Origin: Burkholderiales bacterium
Lineage (GTDB): Bacteria; Pseudomonadota; Gammaproteobacteria; Burkholderiales; Burkholderiaceae_C
Length of the DNA stretch: 56,553 bases
Assembly: GCA_019509985.1 (NCBI GenBank)
Contig: JAEKLF010000049.1
Span: forward strand, 1-56,553
Reading direction: 5' to 3'
Below the pieces are notes generated by a model that saw only the letters and a list, made by a program, of their open reading frames with translations, did no database searches and was not told the origin of the DNA. The position numbers and the translations under genes are program-made. Positions 16,699-25,304 of the stretch are shown in pieces; position 1 is the stretch's first letter; each line of letters starts with the position of its first letter.

Positions 16699-17774
16699 GG
16701 CCGCACCACCCCTACGACCACCACTGGCGCGAACGCAAACGCCGCAAGCTGCGCAAGATGGAGCAGGCCCTCCAGCGGGACTGGCATCAGCGCTGGCGCG
16801 AGCGGCAGCGTTGGCACCAGCGATGGCACCGCCAACGCGTGCATTTCAAGCGGTCGCTCGGCGCGCGGCTGATCGCCATCTTCGTCGTTCTGGCCTGCGC
16901 CAGCAGCGCGATCCTGTGGAACTCCGGCAGCAGCCCTTACGGCCTGCTCTGGGCGGCGCCGGCGCTGCTGCTCGTCATGGGCCTGGCCTTCGGCACGATC
17001 CGCCACATGGTGCTGCCGCTGCAGGCGTTGGGCGAGGGCGCCGAGGCCTTCGGCCGTGGCGACTTCGCGCACCGCGTGCCAGTCATTCATGAAGACGAGA
17101 TCGGCGACCTCGCGCTGCGCTTCAACCAGATGGCGGCCGACATCCAGGCCATGCTGGACGGCAAGCGGGCCTTGCTGCTGGCCATGAGCCACGAACTGCG
17201 CAGCCCGTTGACGCGAGCACGGCTGCACGCCGAACTGGTGGGCGAGGGCGAGTCACGCGACGCGCTGCTGCAGGAGCTGGCGCAGATGCGCGACCTGATC
17301 ACCGCGCTGCTGGAGAGCGAGCGGCTGGGTTCCGGACATAGCGCGTTGCAGCTGTCGGATTGCGATCTCGCGGAGCTGGCGCGGGAGCAGGTACAGCCTG
17401 GCATCGAACTGCACGTCGATCCGGAGTTGCCGAAGCTCAGGCTGGACCGGCTGCGTGTGCAGCTGTGCTTGCGAAACCTCGTCCAGAACGCGCTGCGCCA
17501 CAACGACGCGTCACGGGGTGCGGTGCAGCTGACGCTGAGCAGCGCGGGCGCCGGCGTGCGCTTGGCCGTGCGCGACTTCGGACCCGGCGTGCCCATCGAC
17601 GCCCTGCCGCATCTGGGGCAACCCTTCTATCGGCCAGACGCCGCCCGCACGCGCCACGAGGGTGGCGTAGGGCTGGGCTTGTGCCTGTGCCGGCTCGTCG
17701 CCGAGGCGCATGGCAGCCGGCTGGAACTGCGCAATGCCGAGCCGGGCTTTGAGGCGGCCGTGAACTTCAGCTGA
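16695..17774 (+). CDS. Sensor histidine kinase
   Basis: 359 residues. The first 55 residues are cytoplasmic and very rich in His, Arg and Trp. Two membrane spans follow (about 57-75 and 82-101) with only a few residues between them, so there is practically no periplasmic sensor. Then come a HAMP-like segment (VLPLQALGEGAEAF, RGDFAHRVPV), the phosphoacceptor His166 in AMSHELRSPLTRARL, the N box NLVQNALRHND, and G boxes VRDFGPGVP and GGVGLGLCLCR. It pairs with the upstream regulator. The signal must come through the membrane or the basic cytoplasmic N-terminus. The ATG at 16695 is chosen; a TTG at 16626 is possible. The 3' end overlaps the convergent amidase gene by eight bases. Confidence 0.9.
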   Translation: MRPHHPYDHHWRERKRRKLRKMEQALQRDWHQRWRERQRWHQRWHRQRVHFKRSLGARLIAIFVVLACASSAILWNSGSSPYGLLWAAPALLLVMGLAFGTIRHMVLPLQALGEGAEAFGRGDFAHRVPVIHEDEIGDLALRFNQMAADIQAMLDGKRALLLAMSHELRSPLTRARLHAELVGEGESRDALLQELAQMRDLITALLESERLGSGHSALQLSDCDLAELAREQVQPGIELHVDPELPKLRLDRLRVQLCLRNLVQNALRHNDASRGAVQLTLSSAGAGVRLAVRDFGPGVPIDALPHLGQPFYRPDAARTRHEGGVGLGLCLCRLVAEAHGSRLELRNAEPGFEAAVNFS

Positions 17775-19266
17775 ACGCTGGCGGCAATCGGTCAAACCAG
17801 GGCTGGGCGGCATCCAACTCAGCGGCCAGCTGCAGCAGCAACCCTTCTTCGGCGGGCGCGCCCACGAACTGCACGCCCAGCGGCAGCCCGTCAGCCGTCC
17901 AGTGCAGCGGCAGCGAGATTGCCGGCGTTCCGGTGAGGTTGGCGAGCTGTGTGAAGGGCACATGGCGCAGGCTGTCCGTGGCCATCTGGTGGACGACGCC
18001 GTCGAGCAGGCCGGCGCGTTTGAGCAGACCGAGCAGCCCCGAAGCGCGCAGCGCGCTCAGTGCGGCGATCTGCAGCGGTGGCGGGTCGCCGGTGCCGTGC
18101 AGCACGGGCGGCGAAGCCAGCGTGGGCGTCAAGTAGAGGTCGTAGCGCGAATGCAGGGCCGCCAGGCCGCGGGCGTAGTCGTTCCAGCGCTGCAGCTCCT
18201 GCGTCAATCGCTCGGCGCTGGTGGCGCGGCCAAGCGCGGCGATGACGCGGGTCAGAGGCTCGAAGTCCGCCTCGCGGCCGCCCAGCGCAATGGCGCGGCT
18301 CAGTGCGGCCGGCACCTGGCCGAAATAGATGTGCAGAAAGCTGCTGGCCAGCGCACGGCCGTCGATGTCCGGGCGAGCCGGCTCGACGACATGGCCGAGA
18401 CCCTTCAACAGCGCGACCGTGCGCTCGACGGCGAGGCGCGCTTCGTCGTGGACCGGCTCGCCGATCGGTGAGTCCGTGCACCAGGCGATGCGCAGCCGGC
18501 GCAACGGCGCACGCATCTGATCGACGAAGGGCGTGGCGGGGGCGGGCAGCGCGACCGGGTCGCCGGCCTCGGGGCCGCTGAGGATGTCCAGGGCCAATGC
18601 CGTGTCGCGCACGCTGCGCGACAACACGCCCTCGCTGCTGGCGCCGAACCAGACCTCACCCTGACCCGGCCCGACCGACACGCGGCCGCGCGAAGGCTTG
18701 AGGCCGACCAGGCCGCAACAGGCGGCCGGAATGCGGATGGAGCCGCCGCCGTCGTTGCCGGCTGCCATCGGGATAACGCCAGCGGCGATGGCTGCCGCAG
18801 CGCCGCCACTGCTGCCGCCGGGCGTGCGGCGCGGGTCCCAGGGGTTGCTGCTGCGGCCGAAATGCAGCGGGTCGGTGACGCCCTTGAGGGCGAGCTCGGG
18901 CGTGTTGGTCTTGCCGAAGACGACGAGGCCGGCGTCCAGGAGGCGCCGCACGACGTGGGCATGCTCGCGCGCGGGCGGCAAGCCGGCGAGGGCGTGGCTG
19001 CCCAGGCTGGTCGGCAGACCGGCGTAGTCCTGGGCGGCGTCCTTGATCAGGAAGGGCACACCGGCCAGTGGGCCCTTGCCGGCGTCGCGCGCCAGCTGCG
19101 CGCGGGCCTCGGCCTCCATCAGCCGGCAGACGGGGTTGAGCCGGGGCTGGACGTCGGCCAGCCGCGTAAGGGCGAGGTCGAGCAGGGTTCGAGGTGCCAC
19201 CCGACCCGCCGCCACCTCGGCGGCAAGGGAGGTGGCGTCATGGCGGCGATAGGTGGTGAAGTCCAT
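17767..19266 (-). CDS. Amidase-signature family protein
   Basis: Hydrolase of the amidase-signature family, 499 residues, acting on an unknown amide. The Ser-cisSer-Lys triad is recognisable: the lysine in PFLIKDAAQDY, the cis-serine in PGGSSGGAAAA and the nucleophilic serine in NDGGGSIRIPAACCG. There is no GatCAB context, so it is not the glutamyl-tRNA amidotransferase subunit. The ATG at 19266 is the first in frame. Upstream, between it and guaC, lies a short copy of the guaC 3' end. Confidence 0.9.
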   Translation of the reverse strand: MDFTTYRRHDATSLAAEVAAGRVAPRTLLDLALTRLADVQPRLNPVCRLMEAEARAQLARDAGKGPLAGVPFLIKDAAQDYAGLPTSLGSHALAGLPPAREHAHVVRRLLDAGLVVFGKTNTPELALKGVTDPLHFGRSSNPWDPRRTPGGSSGGAAAAIAAGVIPMAAGNDGGGSIRIPAACCGLVGLKPSRGRVSVGPGQGEVWFGASSEGVLSRSVRDTALALDILSGPEAGDPVALPAPATPFVDQMRAPLRRLRIAWCTDSPIGEPVHDEARLAVERTVALLKGLGHVVEPARPDIDGRALASSFLHIYFGQVPAALSRAIALGGREADFEPLTRVIAALGRATSAERLTQELQRWNDYARGLAALHSRYDLYLTPTLASPPVLHGTGDPPPLQIAALSALRASGLLGLLKRAGLLDGVVHQMATDSLRHVPFTQLANLTGTPAISLPLHWTADGLPLGVQFVGAPAEEGLLLQLAAELDAAQPWFDRLPPAFS

Positions 19267-19275
19267 CGGCGCAGG

Positions 19276-19304
19276 CTACAGGAACACGTGCTCGCCCGCG
19301 TGCT
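19276..19304 (-). pseudogene. Short duplicate of the guaC 3' end
   Basis: On the minus strand this segment reads AGEHVFL then TAG, closely matching the intact guaC end AGEHLFM then TGA at 19362. Over 29 bp 23 bases agree, and most differences are synonymous or conservative. It lies 86 bp further downstream and out of frame with guaC. It looks like the tail of an older guaC copy, left by a tandem duplication, recombination or replacement of the gene's 3' end. Confidence 0.5.
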
Positions 19305-19361
19305 GGCTTCGTCGGATTGCAGGCCTCGTTGCGGCGGTACTCGCCCGCCGCCCGCGACCGA

Positions 19362-20339
19362 TCACATGAACAAGTGTTCGCCCGCGTTCTCTCCGCCGAG
19401 GATCACGTAGTTCACCTTCTTCAGATCCGCCAGCTGCGTGCCCCCCGAATACGAGATCGAGCTCTGCAGGTCTTCCTGCATCTCGCGCAGCGTGTCGCCC
19501 AGCTGGCCCTTGACGGGCTCGAGGATGCGCTTGCCCTCCACGTGGCGGTACTCGCCCTTGTTGAAGTCCGAGGCCGAGCCGTAGTACTCCTTGAAGCGCT
19601 TGCCGTCGACCTCGACCGTCGTGCCGGGCGATTCCTCGTGGCCGGCGAAGAGGGAGCCGATCATGACCATGGCCGCGCCGAAGCGTACGCTCTTGGCGAT
19701 GTCGCCGTGGTGGCGGATGCCGCCGTCGGCCACGATGGGCTTGGTGGCCACGCGCGAGCACCACTTCAGCGCCGAGAGCTGCCAGCCGCCGGTGCCGAAG
19801 CCCGTCTTGAGGCGCGTGATGCAGACCTTGCCCGGGCCAACGCCGACCTTGGTCGCGTCCGCGCCCCAGTTCTCCAGGTCGATGACGCCTTCGGGTGTGC
19901 CGACGTTGCCGGCGATGACGAAGGCCTCGGGCAGCTTGCGCTTGATGTGGGCGATCATGCGCTGCACGCTCTCGGCATGGCCGTGGGCGATGTCGATGGT
20001 CAGGTAGTCGGCGCCCACGCCCTCGGCCGCGAGCTGGTCGACGAGTTCGTGGTCGGCCGGCTTCACGCCAACGCTCAGGGACACCAGCAGGCCCTTGTCG
20101 CGCATGCTCCTGGCATAGGCCAGGCTGTCGAGGTCGAAGCGGTGCATCACGTAGAAGTAGCCCTCGCGGGCCAGCATCTCGGTGATGGGTTCGTCCACCA
20201 CGGTCTTCATGTTGGCGGGCACCACCGGCAGGCGGAAGCGGTGCGGGCCGAACTGCACCGAGGTGTCGCAGTCGGAGCGGCTTTCCACGCGGCAGCGGCG
20301 GGGCAGCAGCAGGATATTGTCGTAGTCGAAGATTTCCAT
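19362..20339 (-). CDS. guaC: GMP reductase
   Basis: Converts GMP to IMP with NADPH, balancing purine pools. 325 residues. The IMPDH/GMPR fold is shown by [11 protein letters not shown] at the N-terminus, [24 protein letters not shown], and the catalytic-cysteine loop [17 protein letters not shown]. There is no CBS insert, and the length and N-terminus fit the shorter GMP reductase (type 2) rather than IMP dehydrogenase. A second copy of its last codons lies downstream, and a cluster of hairpins lies between its start and the next gene. Confidence 0.93.
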   Translation of the reverse strand: MEIFDYDNILLLPRRCRVESRSDCDTSVQFGPHRFRLPVVPANMKTVVDEPITEMLAREGYFYVMHRFDLDSLAYARSMRDKGLLVSLSVGVKPADHELVDQLAAEGVGADYLTIDIAHGHAESVQRMIAHIKRKLPEAFVIAGNVGTPEGVIDLENWGADATKVGVGPGKVCITRLKTGFGTGGWQLSALKWCSRVATKPIVADGGIRHHGDIAKSVRFGAAMVMIGSLFAGHEESPGTTVEVDGKRFKEYYGSASDFNKGEYRHVEGKRILEPVKGQLGDTLREMQEDLQSSISYSGGTQLADLKKVNYVILGGENAGEHLFM

Positions 20340-20430
20340 CGTTCAAGTTCGCAAGTTGCGGCGCGCGTTATTGCAGTGCGTGCCCGGACTGCGAGCGCTT
20401 GACTTGCTTCGGCATGAGGGCTGGCGCCCT

Positions 20431-20494
20431 CGACGGCCGGGAGGCCGTCGCGTCGCCGGCTAACTTCGCTTGCGAAGTCAAGGCGCGACGCGCC
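20431..20494. repeat. Cluster of three hairpins in the guaC upstream gap
   Basis: Three perfect inverted repeats within 64 bp: CGACGGCC/GGCCGTCG with loop GGGA (20431-20450), ACTTCG/CGAAGT with loop CTTG (20463-20478), and GGCGCG/CGCGCC around a single A (20482-20494). None is followed by a long T-run. It lies in the 190-bp gap between the guaC start (20339) and the stop of the upstream membrane protein gene (20530), and resembles a REP-like or processing structure. No gene is seen in the gap. Confidence 0.5.
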
Positions 20495-20529
20495 GGGCCG
20501 AAGACAATATTTGGGCCCGGTGATTGATT

Positions 20530-22005
20530 CTACGCAGGCCGCGGCGGCGTGCGCGCGACCTCGTTCAGCCGCAGCGCCAACAGGCTCTCGGCCATGATGT
20601 AGACGAAGACCTCGGACTTGACGTAGCGGACCAGGTCGTTGAGCCGCCCGCCGAGTTGGGAGCAGGCGCGCGCGATCAGCACGGCATCGTCAGCCGAGGC
20701 CTTCATGTCGGACTGGGCCGAGCAGGCGGCCAGTGCCCATGGGAACCACAGGAAGGTACTGCCCTCCAGCATGACGCGTTTGCCCGGCAGGTTCAGGTCG
20801 CCGTCGGGCGTGCGGTCGTTGGCGCGGGCGTCGCGGTTGCGCAGCGCGGGGTGGATGGGGTCTGGCGCGGTGTCGAAGGACTTGAAGAAGTTGCGGCGGT
20901 AGTCGGTGTATTCGGCATGCAGCAGGTCGCCGGCCAGCGGTCGCGCCCGCTCCAGCACGTAGATGGCCTGGCCGGACAGGCCGGGGAAGCTGTCCAGGTT
21001 GCCGCTGCGCCCGGGTCGGGGCACCCAGCTGCCGAGGCCGTCTTCGTAGCTGCTGAGCAGCCAGGTGACGCCGGCGCGGATGGCACTGTCCACCTCGCCG
21101 CAGCGCTGGGCGCAGAGGTCAGCCCGGCGCAGCTCAACCAGGGCCCACACGGCCACCAGGCTGGAGTAGGTGCGGGCGTGGGTTTCCTGGGCCTGCGAGA
21201 CCGGTGCGAAGGCGCCGGAGTGGAGCTGGCGCTGGAGCACCAGCTCCAGGTCGCGGTGCAGGCGCTGCAGTCCGATGTCGCGGTCGGTCTTCCACAGCAA
21301 GGCGGCCCAGTCCGGGCGCAGCGAGCGCACCTCGGCCAGCAGCACCCAGCCGGCGACCTCGGTCACGCCCCAGTCGAACTCGTTGTAATAACCCCAACCT
21401 TCGGAGTCGACCGGCAGCCGTGCGGCCTCGATGGCATCCAGCAACGTGCGCAGCTCGCGCGGGTTGCCGGCGGGCGTGGCGGGCGGCAGCAGCAGCGCGT
21501 TCAGCGTCTGCGCGGTGCCCCAGACCTGGTCGGGCGCACCGGGGTCGCGGCGGTCGGAGCGCAGCGTGCCTTCGGCCTTGCGCAGCCCGATCAGCTCATG
21601 GGACCAGGCGTCCAGTTCGTCATTCAGCAACGCGTCGATGTCGGGCTGCGGCGGCAAGGCCACGTACAGGCTGCAGCCGGTGGTAACCAGGCCGCCCAGC
21701 ACCAGCGCCGTGGCCCCGCCCAGGCGCCACCGGCCGGGCCGCGCGCTCACGAAGCGGCGCCACAGCCACCAGCCCAGCGCCGAATAGCCCACGACGAAGA
21801 GGCCCACGACCAGCACCGACATGCCCAGGTGCAGGGATTGCAGGCGATCCGGCCCGAGCAGCTCGAACAAGGCCTTCTTGATCTCGGCCATCTTGCCGAG
21901 CACCGTCGCCAGCGTGCCCAGTGCGAGGGTCACTGCCGCCAGCCGGCCGCCGTCGCGCGGCCGGCGCGGTTTTCGAACTGCTGGCTTGAGAGCTTCGTCG
22001 CTCAT
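20530..22005 (-). CDS. Membrane protein of unknown function with helical-repeat C-terminal domain
   Basis: 491 residues, not recognised. After a basic N-terminus there are about three membrane spans (near 22-40, 58-78 and 94-112). The remaining 370 residues would lie outside the inner membrane and contain spaced helices with motifs such as VWGTAQTLNALLLP, ARTYSSLVAVWALVELRR and DSFPGLSGQAIYVLERAR, reminiscent of alpha/alpha-toroid folds (terpene cyclase or glycosidase type). No catalytic motif is evident. The ATG at 22005 has GGAGGG upstream. It lies 78 bp behind the Nudix fusion gene on the same strand and is probably co-transcribed with it. Confidence 0.7.
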   Translation of the reverse strand: MSDEALKPAVRKPRRPRDGGRLAAVTLALGTLATVLGKMAEIKKALFELLGPDRLQSLHLGMSVLVVGLFVVGYSALGWWLWRRFVSARPGRWRLGGATALVLGGLVTTGCSLYVALPPQPDIDALLNDELDAWSHELIGLRKAEGTLRSDRRDPGAPDQVWGTAQTLNALLLPPATPAGNPRELRTLLDAIEAARLPVDSEGWGYYNEFDWGVTEVAGWVLLAEVRSLRPDWAALLWKTDRDIGLQRLHRDLELVLQRQLHSGAFAPVSQAQETHARTYSSLVAVWALVELRRADLCAQRCGEVDSAIRAGVTWLLSSYEDGLGSWVPRPGRSGNLDSFPGLSGQAIYVLERARPLAGDLLHAEYTDYRRNFFKSFDTAPDPIHPALRNRDARANDRTPDGDLNLPGKRVMLEGSTFLWFPWALAACSAQSDMKASADDAVLIARACSQLGGRLNDLVRYVKSEVFVYIMAESLLALRLNEVARTPPRPA

Positions 22006-22083
22006 GACAGGCCCTCCTTCGTTGGTGGTGCGAGTGTTGGCGCGTTCCTCCCTGGACGGCAACTGCAATCTTGGGGACGTGGT

Positions 22084-23094
22084 TCAGCGCGCACCGGCGG
22101 GCGGCGTGGCCGTGGGCGCCGCCAGGCCTGCAAGGTCGTAGTGCACCGTCAGGCCGCGGGCCAGGGCCGCCCTGACCATCACATCGGCACCCGCCGACTC
22201 GCCGCCGATGCGCAGCAGCAGGTCGCAGCGTTCGAGCACGGCCTGCGCGTGCGGATGGAAGAAGCGGTCCCAGACGGCATCGCCGCGCCGTCCGCCTGCG
22301 GCCTCGATCAGCGGCAGCGTGACCCACTCGCCCAGCAGCGGCACATGGCCAAGTGCGGCGACCTGCACGGCGGTGTCCTGCATCGCTTTGACGTTCGCCG
22401 CGATGGCGTCCTCCCGGTCGGCGGTGCCGCTGCGGTAGGGACCAGCGATGAAGACCAGCAGCGGCCCCTGGCGAAGCCTTGGGCCGAAGACATGGCGTTC
22501 CGCCCAGCGCAGCAGCATGATGGTCTTCGCGTCGACGATCTCGCCGGCCTCGACCTGGCGCATGGCCTCGTCGAAGCCCAGCTCGAAACGGGCGATGTCC
22601 TCGCCTTCGTCGACGAGGCCGCCACCGTCGGAGACGAGGTCGCTGTCCTCGTACTCGGCCGCGAAGAAATGGAGCTTCTCGGTCACCGAGCCCGGGCTCA
22701 TGTAGGCCTCGAACAGCGCGCGCGGTTCACGCAGGCGCACGCCGGCTTCCTGCTCCGCCTCGGCGCGTATGCAGCTGACGGGGTCGGCCTCGTCCAGCAA
22801 GCCGGCCACCGCCTCGACCATCAGCTGCTGCCAGCCGTTCACGAAGACCGGGTAGCGGAACTGCCGCGTCAGCAGCACCCGACGGCGAGCGCGCTGGTAG
22901 AGCAGGATGGTGGCGCCGTTGCCGCGGTCATAGGTCTCGCGGTCCTGCGTCTGCCACTGCCCGTCGCTGCGCAGGAAGTCGAAGCGCGTGGTCTTCAGCG
23001 TGTACCAGTTGTCGGAGAGCAGTCTCACCTGCTGGACGCGAACGCGCTCGGACAGTGGCAAATTGGCGATGCGGGTTTCGGTCGGTGAATGCAT
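22084..23094 (-). CDS. Nudix domain fused to a nucleoside 2-deoxyribosyltransferase-like domain
   Basis: 336 residues in two parts. Residues 1-205 resemble GDP-mannose-type Nudix hydrolases (NudK group), with the box at 98-119 (GLLDEADPVSCIRAEAEQEA). It keeps one core glutamate but has Asp and Gln where the consensus has Glu. Residues 211-322 (LLVFIAGPYRSG, HVPLLGEWVTLP, CDLLLRIGGESAGADVMV) resemble the nucleoside 2-deoxyribosyltransferase/DUF4406 fold. It probably acts on a nucleotide sugar or modified nucleotide. It is divergent from a DeoR regulator over 60 bp and shares its promoter region, so likely controlled by it. The ATG at 23094 is the first plausible start. Confidence 0.8.
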   Translation of the reverse strand: MHSPTETRIANLPLSERVRVQQVRLLSDNWYTLKTTRFDFLRSDGQWQTQDRETYDRGNGATILLYQRARRRVLLTRQFRYPVFVNGWQQLMVEAVAGLLDEADPVSCIRAEAEQEAGVRLREPRALFEAYMSPGSVTEKLHFFAAEYEDSDLVSDGGGLVDEGEDIARFELGFDEAMRQVEAGEIVDAKTIMLLRWAERHVFGPRLRQGPLLVFIAGPYRSGTADREDAIAANVKAMQDTAVQVAALGHVPLLGEWVTLPLIEAAGGRRGDAVWDRFFHPHAQAVLERCDLLLRIGGESAGADVMVRAALARGLTVHYDLAGLAAPTATPPAGAR

Positions 23095-23120
23095 GAAAAT
23101 CCCATAATTGAAAACGAATC

Positions 23121-23150
23121 ATGCAAAATAACGCAAACCCATGCAATCCC
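23121..23150. promoter_or_regulatory. Three 10-bp phased repeats between the Nudix fusion and DeoR genes
   Basis: Consecutive 10-bp blocks ATGCAAAATA, ACGCAAACCC and ATGCAATCCC share the core AYGCAA at exactly one helical turn, in a 60-bp divergent promoter region and ending four bases before the DeoR-family start codon. This is the expected place for an operator of the DeoR-family regulator. Direct-repeat operators are known in that family; binding is inferred. Confidence 0.45.
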
Positions 23151-23154
23151 ACAG

Positions 23155-23916
23155 ATGCTGACCGAACAACGACACCTGGCCATCCTGGATGAACTGCAGC
23201 TCAAGGGCCGCGTGTTGGCCCGCGAGCTGGCCGAACGCCTGCAGGTGTCGGAGGACACCGTCCGCCGCGACCTGCGCGAGCTGTCCACCCGCGGCGCCTT
23301 GCAGCGTGTGCATGGCGGCGCCTTGCCGGTGTCGCCGGCGCTGGCCAACCTGGCGCGGCGCAGCGACATCGCCATGGACGAGAAGCGCGCGCTGGGCCGC
23401 CAGGCGGCGTCGCTGCTCGCCGACGGCCAGTTGGTTTTCGTCGATGGTGGCACCAGCACGCTGGCCATGGTCCAGCAACTGCCGCCCACGCTGCGCGCGA
23501 CGGTCGCCACGCACAGCCCCGTCATTGCCGCGGCATTGATCGAGCATCCGGGCGTGGAGGTGCTGATGCTGGGCGGCCGGCTCTTCAAGCATTCCGGCGT
23601 GGCCGTCGGCGCCGGCGTGGCGCAGGCCATCCAGTCGTTGCGGGCGGACTGCTATTTCCTCGGCGTGACGGGCGTCGACGCCGAGTTCGGCCTGTCCACG
23701 GGTGACGCCGAGGAGGCTCAGGTCAAGGCACTGCTGATGGCCAGTGCGGCCGAGACGGTGCTGATGGCCAGCAGCGACAAACTCGGCAAGGTCTCGCCCT
23801 ACCGCGTCGCGCCGCTGTCTGCCCTGTCCACACTCATCGTCACGCCCCAGGCCGACCCGACCGCGCTGCAGGCCCTACGCGTGCCCGGTCTGGAGATCGT
23901 CGTCAGTGGTGGTTGA
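23155..23916 (+). CDS. DeoR/GlpR family transcriptional regulator
   Basis: 253 residues. The N-terminal DeoR helix-turn-helix reads RHLAILDELQLKGRVLARELAERLQVSEDTVRRDLREL (read in two parts: residues 5-24 and onward), followed by the hallmark RVHGGALP. The C-terminal sugar-phosphate-binding domain contains FVDGGTSTLAM and a late ASSDKLGK. DeoR regulators usually sense phosphorylated sugars or nucleosides. It is divergent from the Nudix/deoxyribosyltransferase-like fusion, which suggests that gene is its target. The ATG at 23155 fits the family start although no strong ribosome-binding site precedes it. Confidence 0.9.
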   Translation: MLTEQRHLAILDELQLKGRVLARELAERLQVSEDTVRRDLRELSTRGALQRVHGGALPVSPALANLARRSDIAMDEKRALGRQAASLLADGQLVFVDGGTSTLAMVQQLPPTLRATVATHSPVIAAALIEHPGVEVLMLGGRLFKHSGVAVGAGVAQAIQSLRADCYFLGVTGVDAEFGLSTGDAEEAQVKALLMASAAETVLMASSDKLGKVSPYRVAPLSALSTLIVTPQADPTALQALRVPGLEIVVSGG

Positions 23917-25213
23917 AGATCTTGCGATGGATGCGCCGCGTCGTCTGCCAGACGGCGAGCAGCACGACCGGGATGGCGGCGCCCGCTGCCAGCTCGGGGC
24001 TGAAGCCCAGCCAGCCCTCGGCCTTCAGCGCCTTGAAGAAATACAGCAGCAGGCTGACGACGTAGTAGGTGATGGCGGCCAGCGACAAGCCTTCCACGGT
24101 AGCCTGCATGCGCAGCTGGGTACGCTGGCCTTCGCCGAGCTGGGCCAGCAGCTGCTGGTTCTGTGACTCGGTCGCGATGTCCACGCGGGTGCGCAGCAGG
24201 GCGCTGGCTCGCTCGATGCGCTGCGACAGCGCCGAGAGCCTTTGCGCCGTCGCGGTGACGGTGGCAATGGCCGGCGACAGCCGGCGCTGCATGAATTCGC
24301 CCAGCGTCTGCACGCCGGCCACCTTGCCCTCGTGCAGCTCGGCGATACGCTGCTCGACGATGGCCTCGTAGGCCTGGGTCGCGGCGAAGCGGTACTGGTG
24401 CTCGGCCGTCGCGTGCTCGACGCGCGCGGCCGTCGAGATCAGGTCGTCCAACAGCTCGGCCTCGGACGCGCCGCGCCGCTCCAGCCGCGCGGTGATGTCG
24501 GCCAGCGTGGCCTCCACGTCGGCCAGCGTCGGCGCCAGCGCCTTGGCCGCGGGCAGGCCACGCAGGGCCATCAGCCGGTAGGTCTCCAGCTCCAGCAGGC
24601 GCTGGCAGATGCGACCGGCGCGGGTTTCGGGCGTGCCGGGCTCCAGCAGTACGACGACGTGCTCGAAGCCGGTGGCGCGCAGGCAGAAGTCGGTCACGAC
24701 CAGCGAATGCCCGCCCATCGTCGACGCGACGACGGCATGGGCGCCGAACCAGGCCCGGCCTTCGGCGAGCGCGCTGGGCGCGAAGGTCAATGGCCGCTCG
24801 ATCATGACCAGCTTGATCGCCGCGAAGGTGCGGCCCGGGATGCGGCCCAGCCAGTCTCCGGGCACGCGCAGCGCCAATGCGTCCAGCGTCTGCGCGCTGG
24901 GCTCGGCGTCGGCCGGCAGTGGCTGCACCACGGCGTAGCGCGTGAACTCGGCGTGTCGCTCCCATTTCAGCGAGAACTCGCCGCAGCGCAGGCGCAGGAA
25001 GTTGGCGTTCAGCGCGTCGGCCGGCAGCGCGTGCTGGCCGGGCAGCCGCGCCAGGTGGGCGTGCTCGTCGGCGCGGCCGATGCCGTCGTTCAGCACGGCC
25101 ACGTGGACGATGACGGCGGGCAGCCGGATGCGCGCCGGCGGCCGGGCGTGCACCTCGTTGTGCAGCGCCAGGCGCAGCGGGTCGTCGGCGGGCAGGATGT
25201 GGTCTTCGTGCAT
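23903..25213 (-). CDS. DUF3422 family membrane protein
   Basis: About 436 residues, matching the DUF3422 family of unknown function. It begins with the family motif LHNEVHARPPARI, has a long helical middle (residues about 200-370, likely coiled coil), and ends with two membrane spans (around SLAAITYYVVSLLLYFFKAL and PVVLLAVW) and a basic tail, so it is anchored in the inner membrane with its bulk in the cytoplasm. The ATG at 25213 is preferred as it sits just before the conserved N-terminus. Its 3' end overlaps the convergent DeoR gene by 14 bases. Confidence 0.85.
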   Translation of the reverse strand: MHEDHILPADDPLRLALHNEVHARPPARIRLPAVIVHVAVLNDGIGRADEHAHLARLPGQHALPADALNANFLRLRCGEFSLKWERHAEFTRYAVVQPLPADAEPSAQTLDALALRVPGDWLGRIPGRTFAAIKLVMIERPLTFAPSALAEGRAWFGAHAVVASTMGGHSLVVTDFCLRATGFEHVVVLLEPGTPETRAGRICQRLLELETYRLMALRGLPAAKALAPTLADVEATLADITARLERRGASEAELLDDLISTAARVEHATAEHQYRFAATQAYEAIVEQRIAELHEGKVAGVQTLGEFMQRRLSPAIATVTATAQRLSALSQRIERASALLRTRVDIATESQNQQLLAQLGEGQRTQLRMQATVEGLSLAAITYYVVSLLLYFFKALKAEGWLGFSPELAAGAAIPVVLLAVWQTTRRIHRKIFNHH

Positions 25214-25304
25214 GGGCCCCAGGCTAGTGCCTAGACGGTGCACCAGCATGGCTCGATAAAATTTCAGCCTTCGTACATCAGCAGCGGCGGCTTCCGTCTT
25301 CACC

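Noticed and set aside
20524..23088. 854-codon open frame on the plus strand across two minus-strand genes
   Set aside because: It spans the gap between two genes with clear protein features on the other strand and has no motif; an artefact of codon bias.
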